Positions 26,172-33,817 of a DNA stretch of 44,631 bases are shown here, one piece after another. The DNA lies in assembly GCA_002390455.1 (NCBI GenBank), contig DGPN01000014.1, positions 1 to 44,631 on the forward strand, in the 5' to 3' direction. A program made the translations under genes and the position numbers. Origin of the DNA: Flavobacteriaceae bacterium UBA4439 (lineage in GTDB: Bacteria > Bacteroidota > Bacteroidia > Flavobacteriales > Flavobacteriaceae). Within the stretch, counting starts at the first letter, position 1, and each line of letters opens with the position of its first letter. The notes under the pieces are model-generated. The model worked only from the letters and a program-made list of their open reading frames with translations, searched no databases and was not told where the DNA came from.

Positions 26172-26792
26172 ATGTTTTTAGAAAATCCTGTAAACCACAA
26201 AGAACAATTTGGATGGATCGAAGTGATCTGTGGTTCTATGTTTTCAGGAAAAACAGAGGAGTTGATTCGGCGACTAAAACGCGCCCAATTCGCCAATCAG
26301 AAAATAGAGATTTTTAAACCAGCCATTGACAATCGCTATGACGATCAAATGGTTACCTCCCACGACTCGAATCAGATTCCTTCGACTTCGGTTCCTGCCG
26401 CAGCAAATATTCCCATTTTGGCCAATGACTGCCAGGTAGTGGGCATTGACGAGGCCCAATTTTTTGATGATGAGATAGTGGAGGTATGCAATGATTTGGC
26501 CAACCGCGGTATGCGGGTGATTGTTGCAGGACTGGATATGGATTATCAAGGAAATCCTTTTGGCCCCATGCCTGCATTAATGGCCACGGCAGAATATGTT
26601 ACCAAGGTACATGCCATTTGTACTAAAACAGGAAATTTGGCCCTATACAGCAATAGAAAATCAGATCAAGAGGACTTAGTTCTATTGGGTGAAAAAGACG
26701 ACTACGAGCCCCTTAGCAGAGCCGCATTCTATGAGGCATCAGCCAAGCGAAACCAAAAAAAGGGAGCAAAAAAGAACAACAAAAAGAAATAA
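26172..26792 (+). CDS. tdk: Thymidine kinase (type II), zinc site degenerate
   Basis: Phosphorylates thymidine in pyrimidine salvage. Walker A GSMFSGKT is at residues 21-28, DEAQFFDDEI gives the Walker B/catalytic region, and GLDMDYQGNPFGPM is the lasso entry. The ATG at 26172 gives the family N-terminus MFLENPVNHKEQFGW; an in-frame TTG at 26154 would add six residues. Of the four cysteines of the usual zinc-binding lasso only one is kept (HAICTKTG); the second pair is replaced (SRAAFYEA). The Lys/Asn-rich tail is variable. A TACCTTTG -7 box lies at 26145-26152. alr begins 2 bp later. Confidence 0.95.
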   Translation: MFLENPVNHKEQFGWIEVICGSMFSGKTEELIRRLKRAQFANQKIEIFKPAIDNRYDDQMVTSHDSNQIPSTSVPAAANIPILANDCQVVGIDEAQFFDDEIVEVCNDLANRGMRVIVAGLDMDYQGNPFGPMPALMATAEYVTKVHAICTKTGNLALYSNRKSDQEDLVLLGEKDDYEPLSRAAFYEASAKRNQKKGAKKNNKKK

Positions 26793-26794
26793 TA

Positions 26795-27883
26795 TTGACC
26801 CTTCTTGAAATTGACTTAAAAAAGTTAGAACACAACTATAGTTCCCTCAGAAAGAGACTCAATCACCATTCCAAAATGATAGGGGTCATCAAGGCCAATG
26901 CTTATGGGAGCCTATCTGGGCCCATTGCCGAAAAATTAGTTGACCTAGGAGTAGAGGCTTTGGCAGTTGCCTATGCCCAAGAGGCTGTAGAACTAAGAGA
27001 ATATGGGATTAAAATCCCTTTGATGGTGTTTTACCCTCAGGTTGAAAGTTTTAGAGAAATTATCCATCATAAAATTGAACCTGTACTATACAGCAAAAGG
27101 ACTTGGGAGAAATTTAAACAGGCGCTTAGAGTCGAAAAAAAATCGACCTACCCCATCCACATAAAGTACAATACTGGTTTGAACCGCGTTGGGTTTCATC
27201 TTAATGAAGCAGACTGGATTATGGAACAATTAAAAGATTCTTCTTTTAACCTCAAATCCATATACAGCCATTTGGCTCAAACAGAAGCTCCAAAACCAAA
27301 CGAGAAGACAGAAAATCAAATTTCCCTTTTCAAACAAATCATGGACAAGCACAGTCAAGCTTCAAGCCAAAAACCCGATTTCCATCTCTTGAATACCTCA
27401 GGGGTTTTCAACTATCCTGAATATCATTTGGATTGGGTAAGAATTGGGCTTGGATTGTATGGCTTTGCCAACCATCCAGAATGGAACAAAACACTGCAAC
27501 CTATTGCCCAACTCAAGACAAAGATTACCCAAATTCACCAGATCACATTGGGCGAAACCGTAGGTTATAATTGTGGTTGGAAAGCCCCTAAAAACACTCG
27601 TATAGCGGTTTTACCCATCGGTCATGCAGATGGCTTTTCAAGGCAATACGGTCATGGTAAAGGATGGGTATTGATCAATGGTCAGAAAGCCCATATAGTC
27701 GGCAATGTTTGTATGGACATGCTCATGGTAGACATTGGCGACATTCCCTGCAACGAAGGGAGCGAGGTGGTAATCCTCGGATCTGGGATCAGGGCAGATG
27801 AACTGGCAGAAAATGCCGGAACCATTTCCTACGAACTGCTCACTGCTTTGGGAAATCGTATTCCAAGAGTCCTAAAAAGCTAA
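26795..27883 (+). CDS. alr: Alanine racemase
   Basis: PLP enzyme that makes D-alanine for peptidoglycan. The PLP lysine is Lys33 in GVIKANAYG, and the second catalytic base is Tyr258 in GETVGYNCGW. The Alr-specific HADGFSRQYGHG and NVCMDMLMVDIG segments are present; 362 residues is standard. The start is TTG at 26795, two bases after the tdk stop, so translation is probably coupled. A small A/T-rich hairpin with a T-run follows at 27893. Confidence 0.95.
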   Translation: MTLLEIDLKKLEHNYSSLRKRLNHHSKMIGVIKANAYGSLSGPIAEKLVDLGVEALAVAYAQEAVELREYGIKIPLMVFYPQVESFREIIHHKIEPVLYSKRTWEKFKQALRVEKKSTYPIHIKYNTGLNRVGFHLNEADWIMEQLKDSSFNLKSIYSHLAQTEAPKPNEKTENQISLFKQIMDKHSQASSQKPDFHLLNTSGVFNYPEYHLDWVRIGLGLYGFANHPEWNKTLQPIAQLKTKITQIHQITLGETVGYNCGWKAPKNTRIAVLPIGHADGFSRQYGHGKGWVLINGQKAHIVGNVCMDMLMVDIGDIPCNEGSEVVILGSGIRADELAENAGTISYELLTALGNRIPRVLKS

Positions 27884-27892
27884 TTCAGAAAC

Positions 27893-27918
27893 AACTGTTA
27901 TAAATCAAACAGTTTTTT
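27893..27918 (+). terminator. Intrinsic terminator after alr
   Basis: Perfect 7-bp inverted repeat: AACTGTT (27893-27899), 8-nt loop, AACAGTT (27908-27914), then four more Ts. It separates tdk-alr from the asd promoter immediately downstream. Confidence 0.6.
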
Positions 27919-27945
27919 AAGATTTTGAAAAAAAACCCCTTGAAG

Positions 27946-27975
27946 TTGTAGACAATTACATAAAGCTTATTTTTG
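27946..27975 (+). promoter_or_regulatory. Promoter of asd
   Basis: TTG at 27946-27948, a 19-bp spacer, and TATTTTTG at 27968-27975, a full match to TAnnTTTG. It lies after the alr terminator and 16 bp before the asd ATG, giving a predicted 5' leader of about 10-12 nt. Confidence 0.65.
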
Positions 27976-27991
27976 CCAAAAATTTTAATCC

Positions 27992-28981
27992 ATGAAATTA
28001 GCAGTTATTGGTGCAACAGGAATGGTTGGAGAGGTGATGCTTCAGATCCTGTCTGAGAGAAATTTCCCGTATTCAGAATTGATTCCCGTCGCTTCAGAGA
28101 GGTCTGTAGGGAAAAAAGTGATTTGTGGGAGTAACTCCTACACAGTGGTAGGACTAGAAACAGCCATTTCCATGAAACCCGATCTTGCCCTGTTCTCTGC
28201 AGGTGGATCAACATCTTTGGAATGGGCACCCAAGTTTGCCGAGGCGGGTACTTTGGTAATCGACAATTCCTCTGCTTGGCGAATGGATCCCGCCAAAAAA
28301 CTGATCATCCCGGAAATCAATGCAAACCAATTAACCTCTTCGGATAAAATCATTGCCAATCCCAACTGCTCTACCATTCAAATGTTGGTGGCATTGGCAC
28401 CTTTACAAGAAAATTACGGAATTCAACGCATTGTGGTATCCACCTATCAATCGATTACAGGAACAGGCGTCAAAGCCGTGCAACAGTTGGAAAATGAGTA
28501 CAAAGGAGAAAAAGGTGAAATGGCATATCCATACCCCATTCACCGCAATGCACTCCCTCAATGTGATGTTTTTATGGACAATGGCTATACCAAAGAGGAA
28601 ATGAAATTGGTCAATGAAACTCGTAAGATCCTTAACGATAATTCAATTGGAGTTTCTGCCACTGCAATTAGGATTCCCGTAGTAGGAGGACACAGTGAAT
28701 CGATCAATGTTCAGTTGAAAAAAGACTTCGATCTGGCAGAGATTCGAAAGCTGTTGAGCGAAAGTCCAGGCGTGATTGTACAAGACAATCCCGAAACCAA
28801 CACCTATCCCATGCCTATTTATGCCGAAGGTAAAAATGAAGTTTTTGTGGGAAGAATAAGAAAAGACGAGTCACAAGACAAAACACTCAACCTTTGGGTA
28901 GTAGCCGACAACCTTCGAAAAGGAGCCGCAACCAATACCATTCAAATTGCAGAATACTTACTCCAAGAGAATTTGATCTAA
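27992..28981 (+). CDS. asd: Aspartate-semialdehyde dehydrogenase
   Basis: NADP-dependent reduction of aspartyl phosphate to the semialdehyde, the branch point to diaminopimelate/lysine, threonine and methionine. N-terminal IGATGMVGEVML is the Rossmann loop, the catalytic cysteine is Cys126 in NPNCSTIQM, and VVGGHSESINV holds the catalytic histidine. The length of 329 residues is standard. It has its own promoter. In many Flavobacteriia I recall mscL between alr and asd; here it is absent. The stop overlaps the convergent small gene by 4 bp. Confidence 0.96.
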   Translation: MKLAVIGATGMVGEVMLQILSERNFPYSELIPVASERSVGKKVICGSNSYTVVGLETAISMKPDLALFSAGGSTSLEWAPKFAEAGTLVIDNSSAWRMDPAKKLIIPEINANQLTSSDKIIANPNCSTIQMLVALAPLQENYGIQRIVVSTYQSITGTGVKAVQQLENEYKGEKGEMAYPYPIHRNALPQCDVFMDNGYTKEEMKLVNETRKILNDNSIGVSATAIRIPVVGGHSESINVQLKKDFDLAEIRKLLSESPGVIVQDNPETNTYPMPIYAEGKNEVFVGRIRKDESQDKTLNLWVVADNLRKGAATNTIQIAEYLLQENLI

Positions 28982-29322
28982 TCTTTCCATTTCTTTTTAA
29001 AATTATGTTTTAGAAAATAGTAGAATTCTAGGGTGATTTCGGCCATATCATTGTGGTTCTCCAAATCAACTTTGGCAGACCACTTATGCAGTTTTTTTTC
29101 GTACCAGTTCATCAAAGACTCTGATCTGTATGGCAAGTCCATTAATGAAAGTATCAGCGTTCCTAAGTTGGGATAAAAAAATTCAGTATTGATTCCCAAT
29201 GGGGCACATAATTGTGAAACTTTCCCTCCTTTGAGTTCCCTTTGTAATAGAAACAAAATCACATCTATATTCCCGCGAAAATAAAATAATGAAGAAGGGC
29301 GTTGAAGTTTGTTTTTTTTCAT
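28978..29322 (-). CDS. Hypothetical protein, 114 residues, divergent from the HTH regulator
   Basis: Not recognized. The protein is basic, soluble and mostly helical, with a short Lys-rich start and a core including LKGGKVSQLCAPLGINTEFF and LGTLILSLMDLPYRSE. The C-terminal region is helical and aromatic (EFYYFLKHNFKKKWKD). There is no signal peptide or zinc motif. The start codon abuts a 13-bp inverted repeat with a TATATTTG box oriented toward it, so its expression is probably regulated there. It is a plausible partner or target of the divergent CI-like regulator, though no partner domain can be named. The stop overlaps asd by 4 bp. Confidence 0.7.
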   Translation of the reverse strand: MKKNKLQRPSSLFYFRGNIDVILFLLQRELKGGKVSQLCAPLGINTEFFYPNLGTLILSLMDLPYRSESLMNWYEKKLHKWSAKVDLENHNDMAEITLEFYYFLKHNFKKKWKD

Positions 29323-29336
29323 GATAATTATATTTG
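29308..29336 (+). promoter_or_regulatory. Rightward promoter upstream of the HTH regulator
   Basis: TTTG at 29308-29311, a 17-bp spacer, and TATATTTG at 29329-29336, matching the consensus at every defined base. The -33 box lies within the first codons of the divergent 114-residue gene. Transcription would begin near 29341 and give a leader of about 235 nt before the regulator ATG at 29577. Confidence 0.55.
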
Positions 29337-29357
29337 GAGCACTTCAAATATAATTAT
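29324..29357. promoter_or_regulatory. 13-bp perfect inverted repeat, candidate operator with facing -7 boxes
   Basis: ATAATTATATTTG (29324-29336) and its exact reverse complement (29345-29357) flank an 8-bp spacer; arm starts are 21 bp apart, two helical turns. Each arm ends in TATATTTG reading toward the center, so the left arm is a plus-strand -7 box and the right arm a minus-strand one. The left arm is one base from the start codon of the 114-residue gene. It looks like a dimer-binding site controlling both directions. Confidence 0.6.
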
Positions 29358-29369
29358 TATTTGTTTCTT

Positions 29370-29397
29370 ATTTGGAAACTACGAGACAATTTGGAAA
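29370..29397 (+). repeat. Phased direct repeat ATTTGGAAA
   Basis: ATTTGGAAA occurs at 29370-29378 and again at 29389-29397, exactly 19 bp apart. A related ATTTGGAGC starts at 29332, 38 bp (two periods) before the first. The sites lie between the inverted repeat and the HTH gene. They may be regulator-binding sites. Confidence 0.45.
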
Positions 29398-29576
29398 TGT
29401 TTTTTAAAAAAATTTGTTAAAATTATAAAAATTTTACTTTACATTTATGTGTTGGATTAAAAGGAGGAAAAGGTTTTTATATAGTAAATAAATTTTTATC
29501 TATTTCATATGAAGTTGACTTTTTTTTCATTCGATGCATCAAATATTAATTGTCTAATACTATACTATTTGTACAT

Positions 29577-30056
29577 ATGGCCAGTGAAGTTTTTAAAAAT
29601 GAAATGACCCGACGTTTTGTTGAGGTAGTGAAATATTTAATGATGAGTGAGGCCGTAAGCTCCAAAACCGAAATTGGTTTATTGATGAATCAACCTCTTC
29701 AGGTAGTGTCCAAACTTCTGACAGGGCAAAGAATTATTACCCTAGAACAAACCCAAATGCTCATTTTAAACACCAATATCAACGCTCATTGGTTCATCAC
29801 AGGAGAAGGATTGATGTTGAAAGAACAAAGCTCATCCGTCAAGGAATCCAAAATGGCCTACTACATCAATGGAAACCGATCTTCCAAAGCCATCGCTGCG
29901 ATGCTTCCGTTGGTGTCGGATTTGGAAGAAAGAATTGAAGAATTAAAAAAAGAAAACCGAACCATTAGAGAACAATTGGTTGGACTTGAAATTTCATTAA
30001 ATGAATTAAATAAAGAAAGGTCTACTACTAATCCTCCATCGAAAAAGTCTCCATAA
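29577..30056 (+). CDS. CI-repressor-like HTH transcriptional regulator with C-terminal coiled coil
   Basis: DNA-binding regulator, target unknown. Residues about 8-80 form a phage-CI/XRE-like helix-turn-helix (SSKTEIGLLMNQPLQVVSKLL) ending with the characteristic WFITGEGLML. Residues about 112-150 form a heptad-rich coiled coil (DLEERIEELKKENRTIREQL), presumably for dimerization. There is no peptidase or sensor domain. The ATG at 29577 is chosen over an upstream in-frame TTG (29550) because the domain begins there. A long A/T-rich leader with repeats precedes it. The 3' end overlaps the convergent accC by 29 bp. It lacks phage neighbors, so it is probably a chromosomal regulator. Confidence 0.8.
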   Translation: MASEVFKNEMTRRFVEVVKYLMMSEAVSSKTEIGLLMNQPLQVVSKLLTGQRIITLEQTQMLILNTNINAHWFITGEGLMLKEQSSSVKESKMAYYINGNRSSKAIAAMLPLVSDLEERIEELKKENRTIREQLVGLEISLNELNKERSTTNPPSKKSP

Positions 30057-31368
30057 ATTTAGTGGTATAATTTCCCGAAATATAATCTGGATGATCCATC
30101 AATTTGCGGTGGAAAGGAATGGTGGTTTTTATCCCCTCAATGACAAATTCATCCAATGCACGCCTCATCTTATTGATGGCCTCCTCTCTTGTTTGAGCTG
30201 TAGTAATCAACTTGGCTATCATAGAATCATAGTGGGGCGGAATGATGTATCCACCATAAACGTGAGTGTCAAGTCTTACCCCATGACCTCCTGGGAAATG
30301 TAGTGTTGATATCTTTCCAGGACTGGGTCTAAAATCGTTATAAGGATCCTCGGCATTGATTCTGCATTCAATAGAGTGCATGGTAGGCAAATAATTCTCT
30401 CCTGAAATTTTGACCCCTGCAGCGACCATAATCTGTTCTCTGATAAGGTCAAAATTAATGACCTGTTCTGTAATGGGGTGTTCTACTTGAATACGGGTAT
30501 TCATTTCCATAAAGTAGAAATTGCGGTGTTTGTCTACTAAAAATTCGACGGTTCCCGCTCCTTCATACTTAATGTACTCCGCAGCTTTGACCGCAGCAGA
30601 CCCCATTTCTTCCCTCAACTCAGGAGTCATAAACGGTGAAGGGGTTTCTTCGGTCAGTTTTTGATGTCTCCTTTGTACTGAACAATCGCGTTCGGATAAG
30701 TGACAAGCTTTTCCATTGGAGTCTCCCACAATCTGAATTTCGATGTGACGGGGTTCTTCAATGAGTTTTTCCATATACATCCCGTCGTTCCCAAAGGATG
30801 CTGAGGCCTCTTGTCGCGCACTTTCCCAAGCTTTCAGTAAATCGTCTTCTTTCCACACTGCCCGCATGCCTTTACCTCCTCCACCAGCGGTGGCTTTTAG
30901 CATAACTGGATAGCCCGTCTTTTTGGCAGTTTTTTTGGCTTGATCAAAAGATTCCAATATGCCTTCGGAGCCTGGTATGGTGGGAACCCCTGCTGCTTTC
31001 ATTGTGGCTTTTGCACTGGCTTTGTCCCCCATTCTTTCAATCATCTCCGCCGAAGCGCCAATAAACTTAATGCCGTGTTCTTTACAGATTTTGGAGAATT
31101 TAGCATTTTCAGACAAAAACCCATAACCCGGGTGAATGGCATCGGCATTACAAATTTCTGCCGCCGCCATGATGTTGGCCATTTTCAAATAGGACTCCGA
31201 ACTCGGAGGAGGGCCAATACATACTGCCTCATCGGCAAAACGTACGTGAAGGCTTTCCTGATCGGCAGTAGAATATACTGCTACGGTTTTAATGCCCATC
31301 TCTTTACAAGTCCTAATTAATCTCATGGCGATCTCGCCACGATTGGCAATTAAAATCTTTTTAAACAT
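30028..31368 (-). CDS. accC: Acetyl-CoA carboxylase, biotin carboxylase subunit
   Basis: ATP-dependent carboxylation of biotin on AccB, the first half-reaction of malonyl-CoA formation. N-terminal KILIANRGEIAMRLIRTCKE, HPGYGFLSENAKF, glycine-rich ATP loop GGGGKGMR (near residue 165), and FYFMEMNTRIQVEHPITE identify it; 446 residues is typical. It lies 11 bp after accB. Its last 29 bp overlap the convergent HTH gene, so the two transcripts would be antisense at their 3' ends. Confidence 0.97.
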   Translation of the reverse strand: MFKKILIANRGEIAMRLIRTCKEMGIKTVAVYSTADQESLHVRFADEAVCIGPPPSSESYLKMANIMAAAEICNADAIHPGYGFLSENAKFSKICKEHGIKFIGASAEMIERMGDKASAKATMKAAGVPTIPGSEGILESFDQAKKTAKKTGYPVMLKATAGGGGKGMRAVWKEDDLLKAWESARQEASASFGNDGMYMEKLIEEPRHIEIQIVGDSNGKACHLSERDCSVQRRHQKLTEETPSPFMTPELREEMGSAAVKAAEYIKYEGAGTVEFLVDKHRNFYFMEMNTRIQVEHPITEQVINFDLIREQIMVAAGVKISGENYLPTMHSIECRINAEDPYNDFRPSPGKISTLHFPGGHGVRLDTHVYGGYIIPPHYDSMIAKLITTAQTREEAINKMRRALDEFVIEGIKTTIPFHRKLMDHPDYISGNYTTKFMETFSMED

Positions 31369-31379
31369 TGGGAAGAAGT

Positions 31380-31871
31380 TTAAGCCGGTTCAACTAAAAA
31401 CAGGGGTTGGTCAAATTCAACTGGAGAAGAATCATCGACCAAAATTTTAACAATCTTACCACTGACTTCAGATTCAATCTCGTTGAATAACTTCATGGCT
31501 TCTACCACGCACAATACGTCTCCTTCTTTAATCGTATCCCCCACTTCGATAAAAACATCTTTGTCCGGAGAGGGCTTTCTGTAAAAAGTGCCAATCATCG
31601 GCGATTTTATCGTAATGAGATTTTCTTCCTCATTATTGGCAGACTCAGTCTCCTTTTTGGAAGGCGGCTCTGCTTCTGTCGCAGCAATTGGTGGCTGTGA
31701 TGCCTGCACTACCATACTGGGTATGGTTTGCACTGTGGTTTGTGTTTCTGGGACTAGAGCATCAGCATTGGTTTTGATGGTGATCTTAAAATCATCTGTT
31801 TCAAGTTTCACTTCGTGAGCTCCTGATTTTGCAACAAATTTGATTAAGTTTTGAATTTCCTTAATTTCCAT
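31380..31871 (-). CDS. accB: Acetyl-CoA carboxylase biotin carboxyl carrier protein
   Basis: Carries biotin between carboxylase and transferase. The biotinyl lysine is Lys127 in EAMKLFNE. The N-terminal EIQNLIKFVAKSGAHEVKLE helix and strand and a Pro/Glu/Ala/Thr linker at about 45-82 fit the family. The length of 163 residues is normal. It sits between fabH (20 bp) and accC (11 bp) in a fatty-acid-initiation unit. Confidence 0.96.
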   Translation of the reverse strand: MEIKEIQNLIKFVAKSGAHEVKLETDDFKITIKTNADALVPETQTTVQTIPSMVVQASQPPIAATEAEPPSKKETESANNEEENLITIKSPMIGTFYRKPSPDKDVFIEVGDTIKEGDVLCVVEAMKLFNEIESEVSGKIVKILVDDSSPVEFDQPLFLVEPA

Positions 31872-31891
31872 AATTCAAATGATTAAATTTT

Positions 31892-32896
31892 TTAATAAGC
31901 CCACGTCAAATAGGCTGCCCCCCAAGTGAAACCTCCACCAAAAGCAGCAAAAACTAACTTATCTCCAGGACTTAGTTTTGATTCGTAATCTTTTAATAAA
32001 AGCGGTAATGTTGCCGCTGTTGTATTTCCAAAATATTCAATGTTAGACATTACCTTCTCGTCGGCTAAACCAACACGCTTGGCAACAGCATCAACGATTC
32101 TTTTGTTGGCCTGATGCGAAACCAAATAGGTAATGTTTTCGTGATCAATCTTATTGCGCTGAATGATTTGCTCAACCGCATTGGACATTTCCGAAACGGC
32201 ATACTTAAATACAGTCTTTCCATCTTGATAGAGCTTATGCATTCCGCCTTCGATGGTTTCTTCTGAAGTGGGAAACAATGATCCTCCTGCCTTGATATTC
32301 AAAAACATTCTTCCACTGCCATCGGATCTAAAATACTCGTCCTCCCATCCGTATCCAGAAACACTCCCTTCGAAAAGTACCGCTCCTGCACCATCTCCAA
32401 AAATAATACAAGTTGTCCTGTCGGAATAATCTATTATAGAGGACATTTTATCTGCCCCTATGAGTAAAACCTTTTTATAACGGCCCCCGACAATCATGTT
32501 GGAGGCGTTGGACATTCCATAGAGAAAACCGGAACAAGCCGCCTGCAGGTCGTATGCAAACGCATTAATTGCACCTATTTCCGATGCCACATATGCAGCA
32601 GTAGCCGCAACATTCATATCGGGAGTTATGGTAGCTACAATAACCGCATCAATTTCTACGGGATCTAAATTTCTTTTGTTAATCAAGTCTTGAGCGGCCT
32701 TAATGGCCATAAAAGAAGTGCCTTTGGCGGGGTCTTTGAGAATCCTTCTTTCGCGAATACCCGTTCTTGCCACAATCCAATCGTTGTTGGTATCTACCAT
32801 CGTTTCCAAGTCAGCATTGGTAAGCCGCTCCTCAGGAACATATGCACCTACCGCAGTTATAGATGCCTTTATAGGGCTTGGATTGATATAATTCAT
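31892..32896 (-). CDS. fabH: 3-oxoacyl-[acyl-carrier-protein] synthase III
   Basis: Condenses a short acyl-CoA with malonyl-ACP to start fatty-acid synthesis; in this phylum branched primers are common, so a branched-chain preference is possible. The catalytic triad is visible: Cys121 (QAACSGFLYG), His261 (VSHQANKRI), Asn291 (FGNTTAATLP). The length of 334 residues is standard. It has its own candidate promoter after the rpmF terminator and leads fabH-accB-accC. Confidence 0.96.
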   Translation of the reverse strand: MNYINPSPIKASITAVGAYVPEERLTNADLETMVDTNNDWIVARTGIRERRILKDPAKGTSFMAIKAAQDLINKRNLDPVEIDAVIVATITPDMNVAATAAYVASEIGAINAFAYDLQAACSGFLYGMSNASNMIVGGRYKKVLLIGADKMSSIIDYSDRTTCIIFGDGAGAVLFEGSVSGYGWEDEYFRSDGSGRMFLNIKAGGSLFPTSEETIEGGMHKLYQDGKTVFKYAVSEMSNAVEQIIQRNKIDHENITYLVSHQANKRIVDAVAKRVGLADEKVMSNIEYFGNTTAATLPLLLKDYESKLSPGDKLVFAAFGGGFTWGAAYLTWAY

Positions 32897-32934
32897 CAGT
32901 AGATTGCTTCCTTTTGAACTGTCAATAATGTGTG

Positions 32935-32963
32935 TGAAGATAGTAGTTTTTTAGAGAAACAAA
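32935..32963 (-). promoter_or_regulatory. Promoter of fabH-accB-accC
   Basis: Read on the minus strand: TTTG (32960-32963), 17-bp spacer, TATCTTCA (32935-32942; two mismatches to TAnnTTTG). It lies between the rpmF terminator and the fabH start, giving a leader of about 30-35 nt. Confidence 0.5.
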
Positions 32964-32975
32964 ATCTTTGTACAC

Positions 32976-33005
32976 AAAAAAAGCCCGCCAATAAATGAAG
33001 GGCTT
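32976..33005 (-). terminator. Intrinsic terminator after rpmF
   Basis: On the minus strand AAGCCC (33005-33000), a 13-nt loop and GGGCTT (32986-32981) are followed by a T-run (complement of the A-run from 32976). It separates pdxA-yceD-rpmF from fabH-accB-accC, perhaps with read-through. Confidence 0.65.
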
Positions 33006-33026
33006 CGTGAAATTTGTTAATCTAAA

Positions 33027-33224
33027 TTAGGCTTCGATAACTTCGTTATTGTCGATCAAAACTTTACCTCTGTAATAAAGTTTGCCTTCATGCCAGTGGG
33101 CACGGTGGTACAAATGGGCTTCACCTGTGGTAGTACAAGTGCCTATTTGAGGGGTCGCCGCCTTGATGTGCGTTCTTCTTTTGTCCCTTCTGGTTTTCGA
33201 TATTTTTCTTTTAGGATGCGCCAT
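33027..33224 (-). CDS. rpmF: 50S ribosomal protein bL32
   Basis: Large-subunit ribosomal protein. MAHPKRKISKTRRDKRRTH is the diagnostic N-terminus, and 65 residues is normal. A single cysteine is present, so it is the zinc-free (C-minus) form. It follows the DUF177 gene by 25 bp, the usual yceD-rpmF pairing, and a terminator follows. Confidence 0.96.
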   Translation of the reverse strand: MAHPKRKISKTRRDKRRTHIKAATPQIGTCTTTGEAHLYHRAHWHEGKLYYRGKVLIDNNEVIEA

Positions 33225-33249
33225 TTTTGTCGCTTTTAGTTTTTATATA

Positions 33250-33774
33250 TTATTCTAATAAATCTTTCAATTTGTCCCATCTTGGATCTGTTTTATCCGA
33301 TGGAAGGTTTTCTTGGGGCTGTAGATCTTTTAATTTTTCCAAAATCTCCGATTTTAAAGTCCCATCGGCAATTCCGGGATGGACTTTCTTTTGGGGAACA
33401 GACAATACAATCATTTCATAGATGTATTGAGCTATCTGAATTTCATGTGAACCATGAGGTAAAATCAAAATCTCATCATCATCACCATTTTCCTCTGGCC
33501 CAAATTTTACCACCAATCTAAAAGCGGTATCTATGGGCAGCTTAAAAAGTTCTGTGGTGATGTCACAAGGGACTTTCACATGACCTTTAGCACTGAAATT
33601 TAACTCCAAAAGGGTTGACTTTTTCTCAAAAACCAAATCAATCTGAATTTGGGCGTTTTGAAAATCTAAAAAATCGAAGCCTTCAAAGAACTTATTGTCA
33701 ATCTTATAATCGAATCGATGTATGCCATCCTTTAAACCGATAAACGGAATTAAGAATTCTGAAAACTGGTTCAT
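33250..33774 (-). CDS. DUF177 (YceD-like) protein
   Basis: Conserved protein nearly always encoded before rpmF; in E. coli YceD has been connected with rRNA or ribosome maturation. The central region with KGHVKVPCDITTELFKLPID is the DUF177 core, followed by an acidic stretch (GPEENGDDDEILILPHG). The C-terminal LPSDKTDPRWDKLKDLL is the typical tail. The length of 174 residues is normal. It is 43 bp after pdxA. Confidence 0.9.
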   Translation of the reverse strand: MNQFSEFLIPFIGLKDGIHRFDYKIDNKFFEGFDFLDFQNAQIQIDLVFEKKSTLLELNFSAKGHVKVPCDITTELFKLPIDTAFRLVVKFGPEENGDDDEILILPHGSHEIQIAQYIYEMIVLSVPQKKVHPGIADGTLKSEILEKLKDLQPQENLPSDKTDPRWDKLKDLLE

Positions 33775-33817
33775 CCTTCCGACTTTTAAGCCTGCAAATT
33801 TATAAAAAAAAAGCTTT

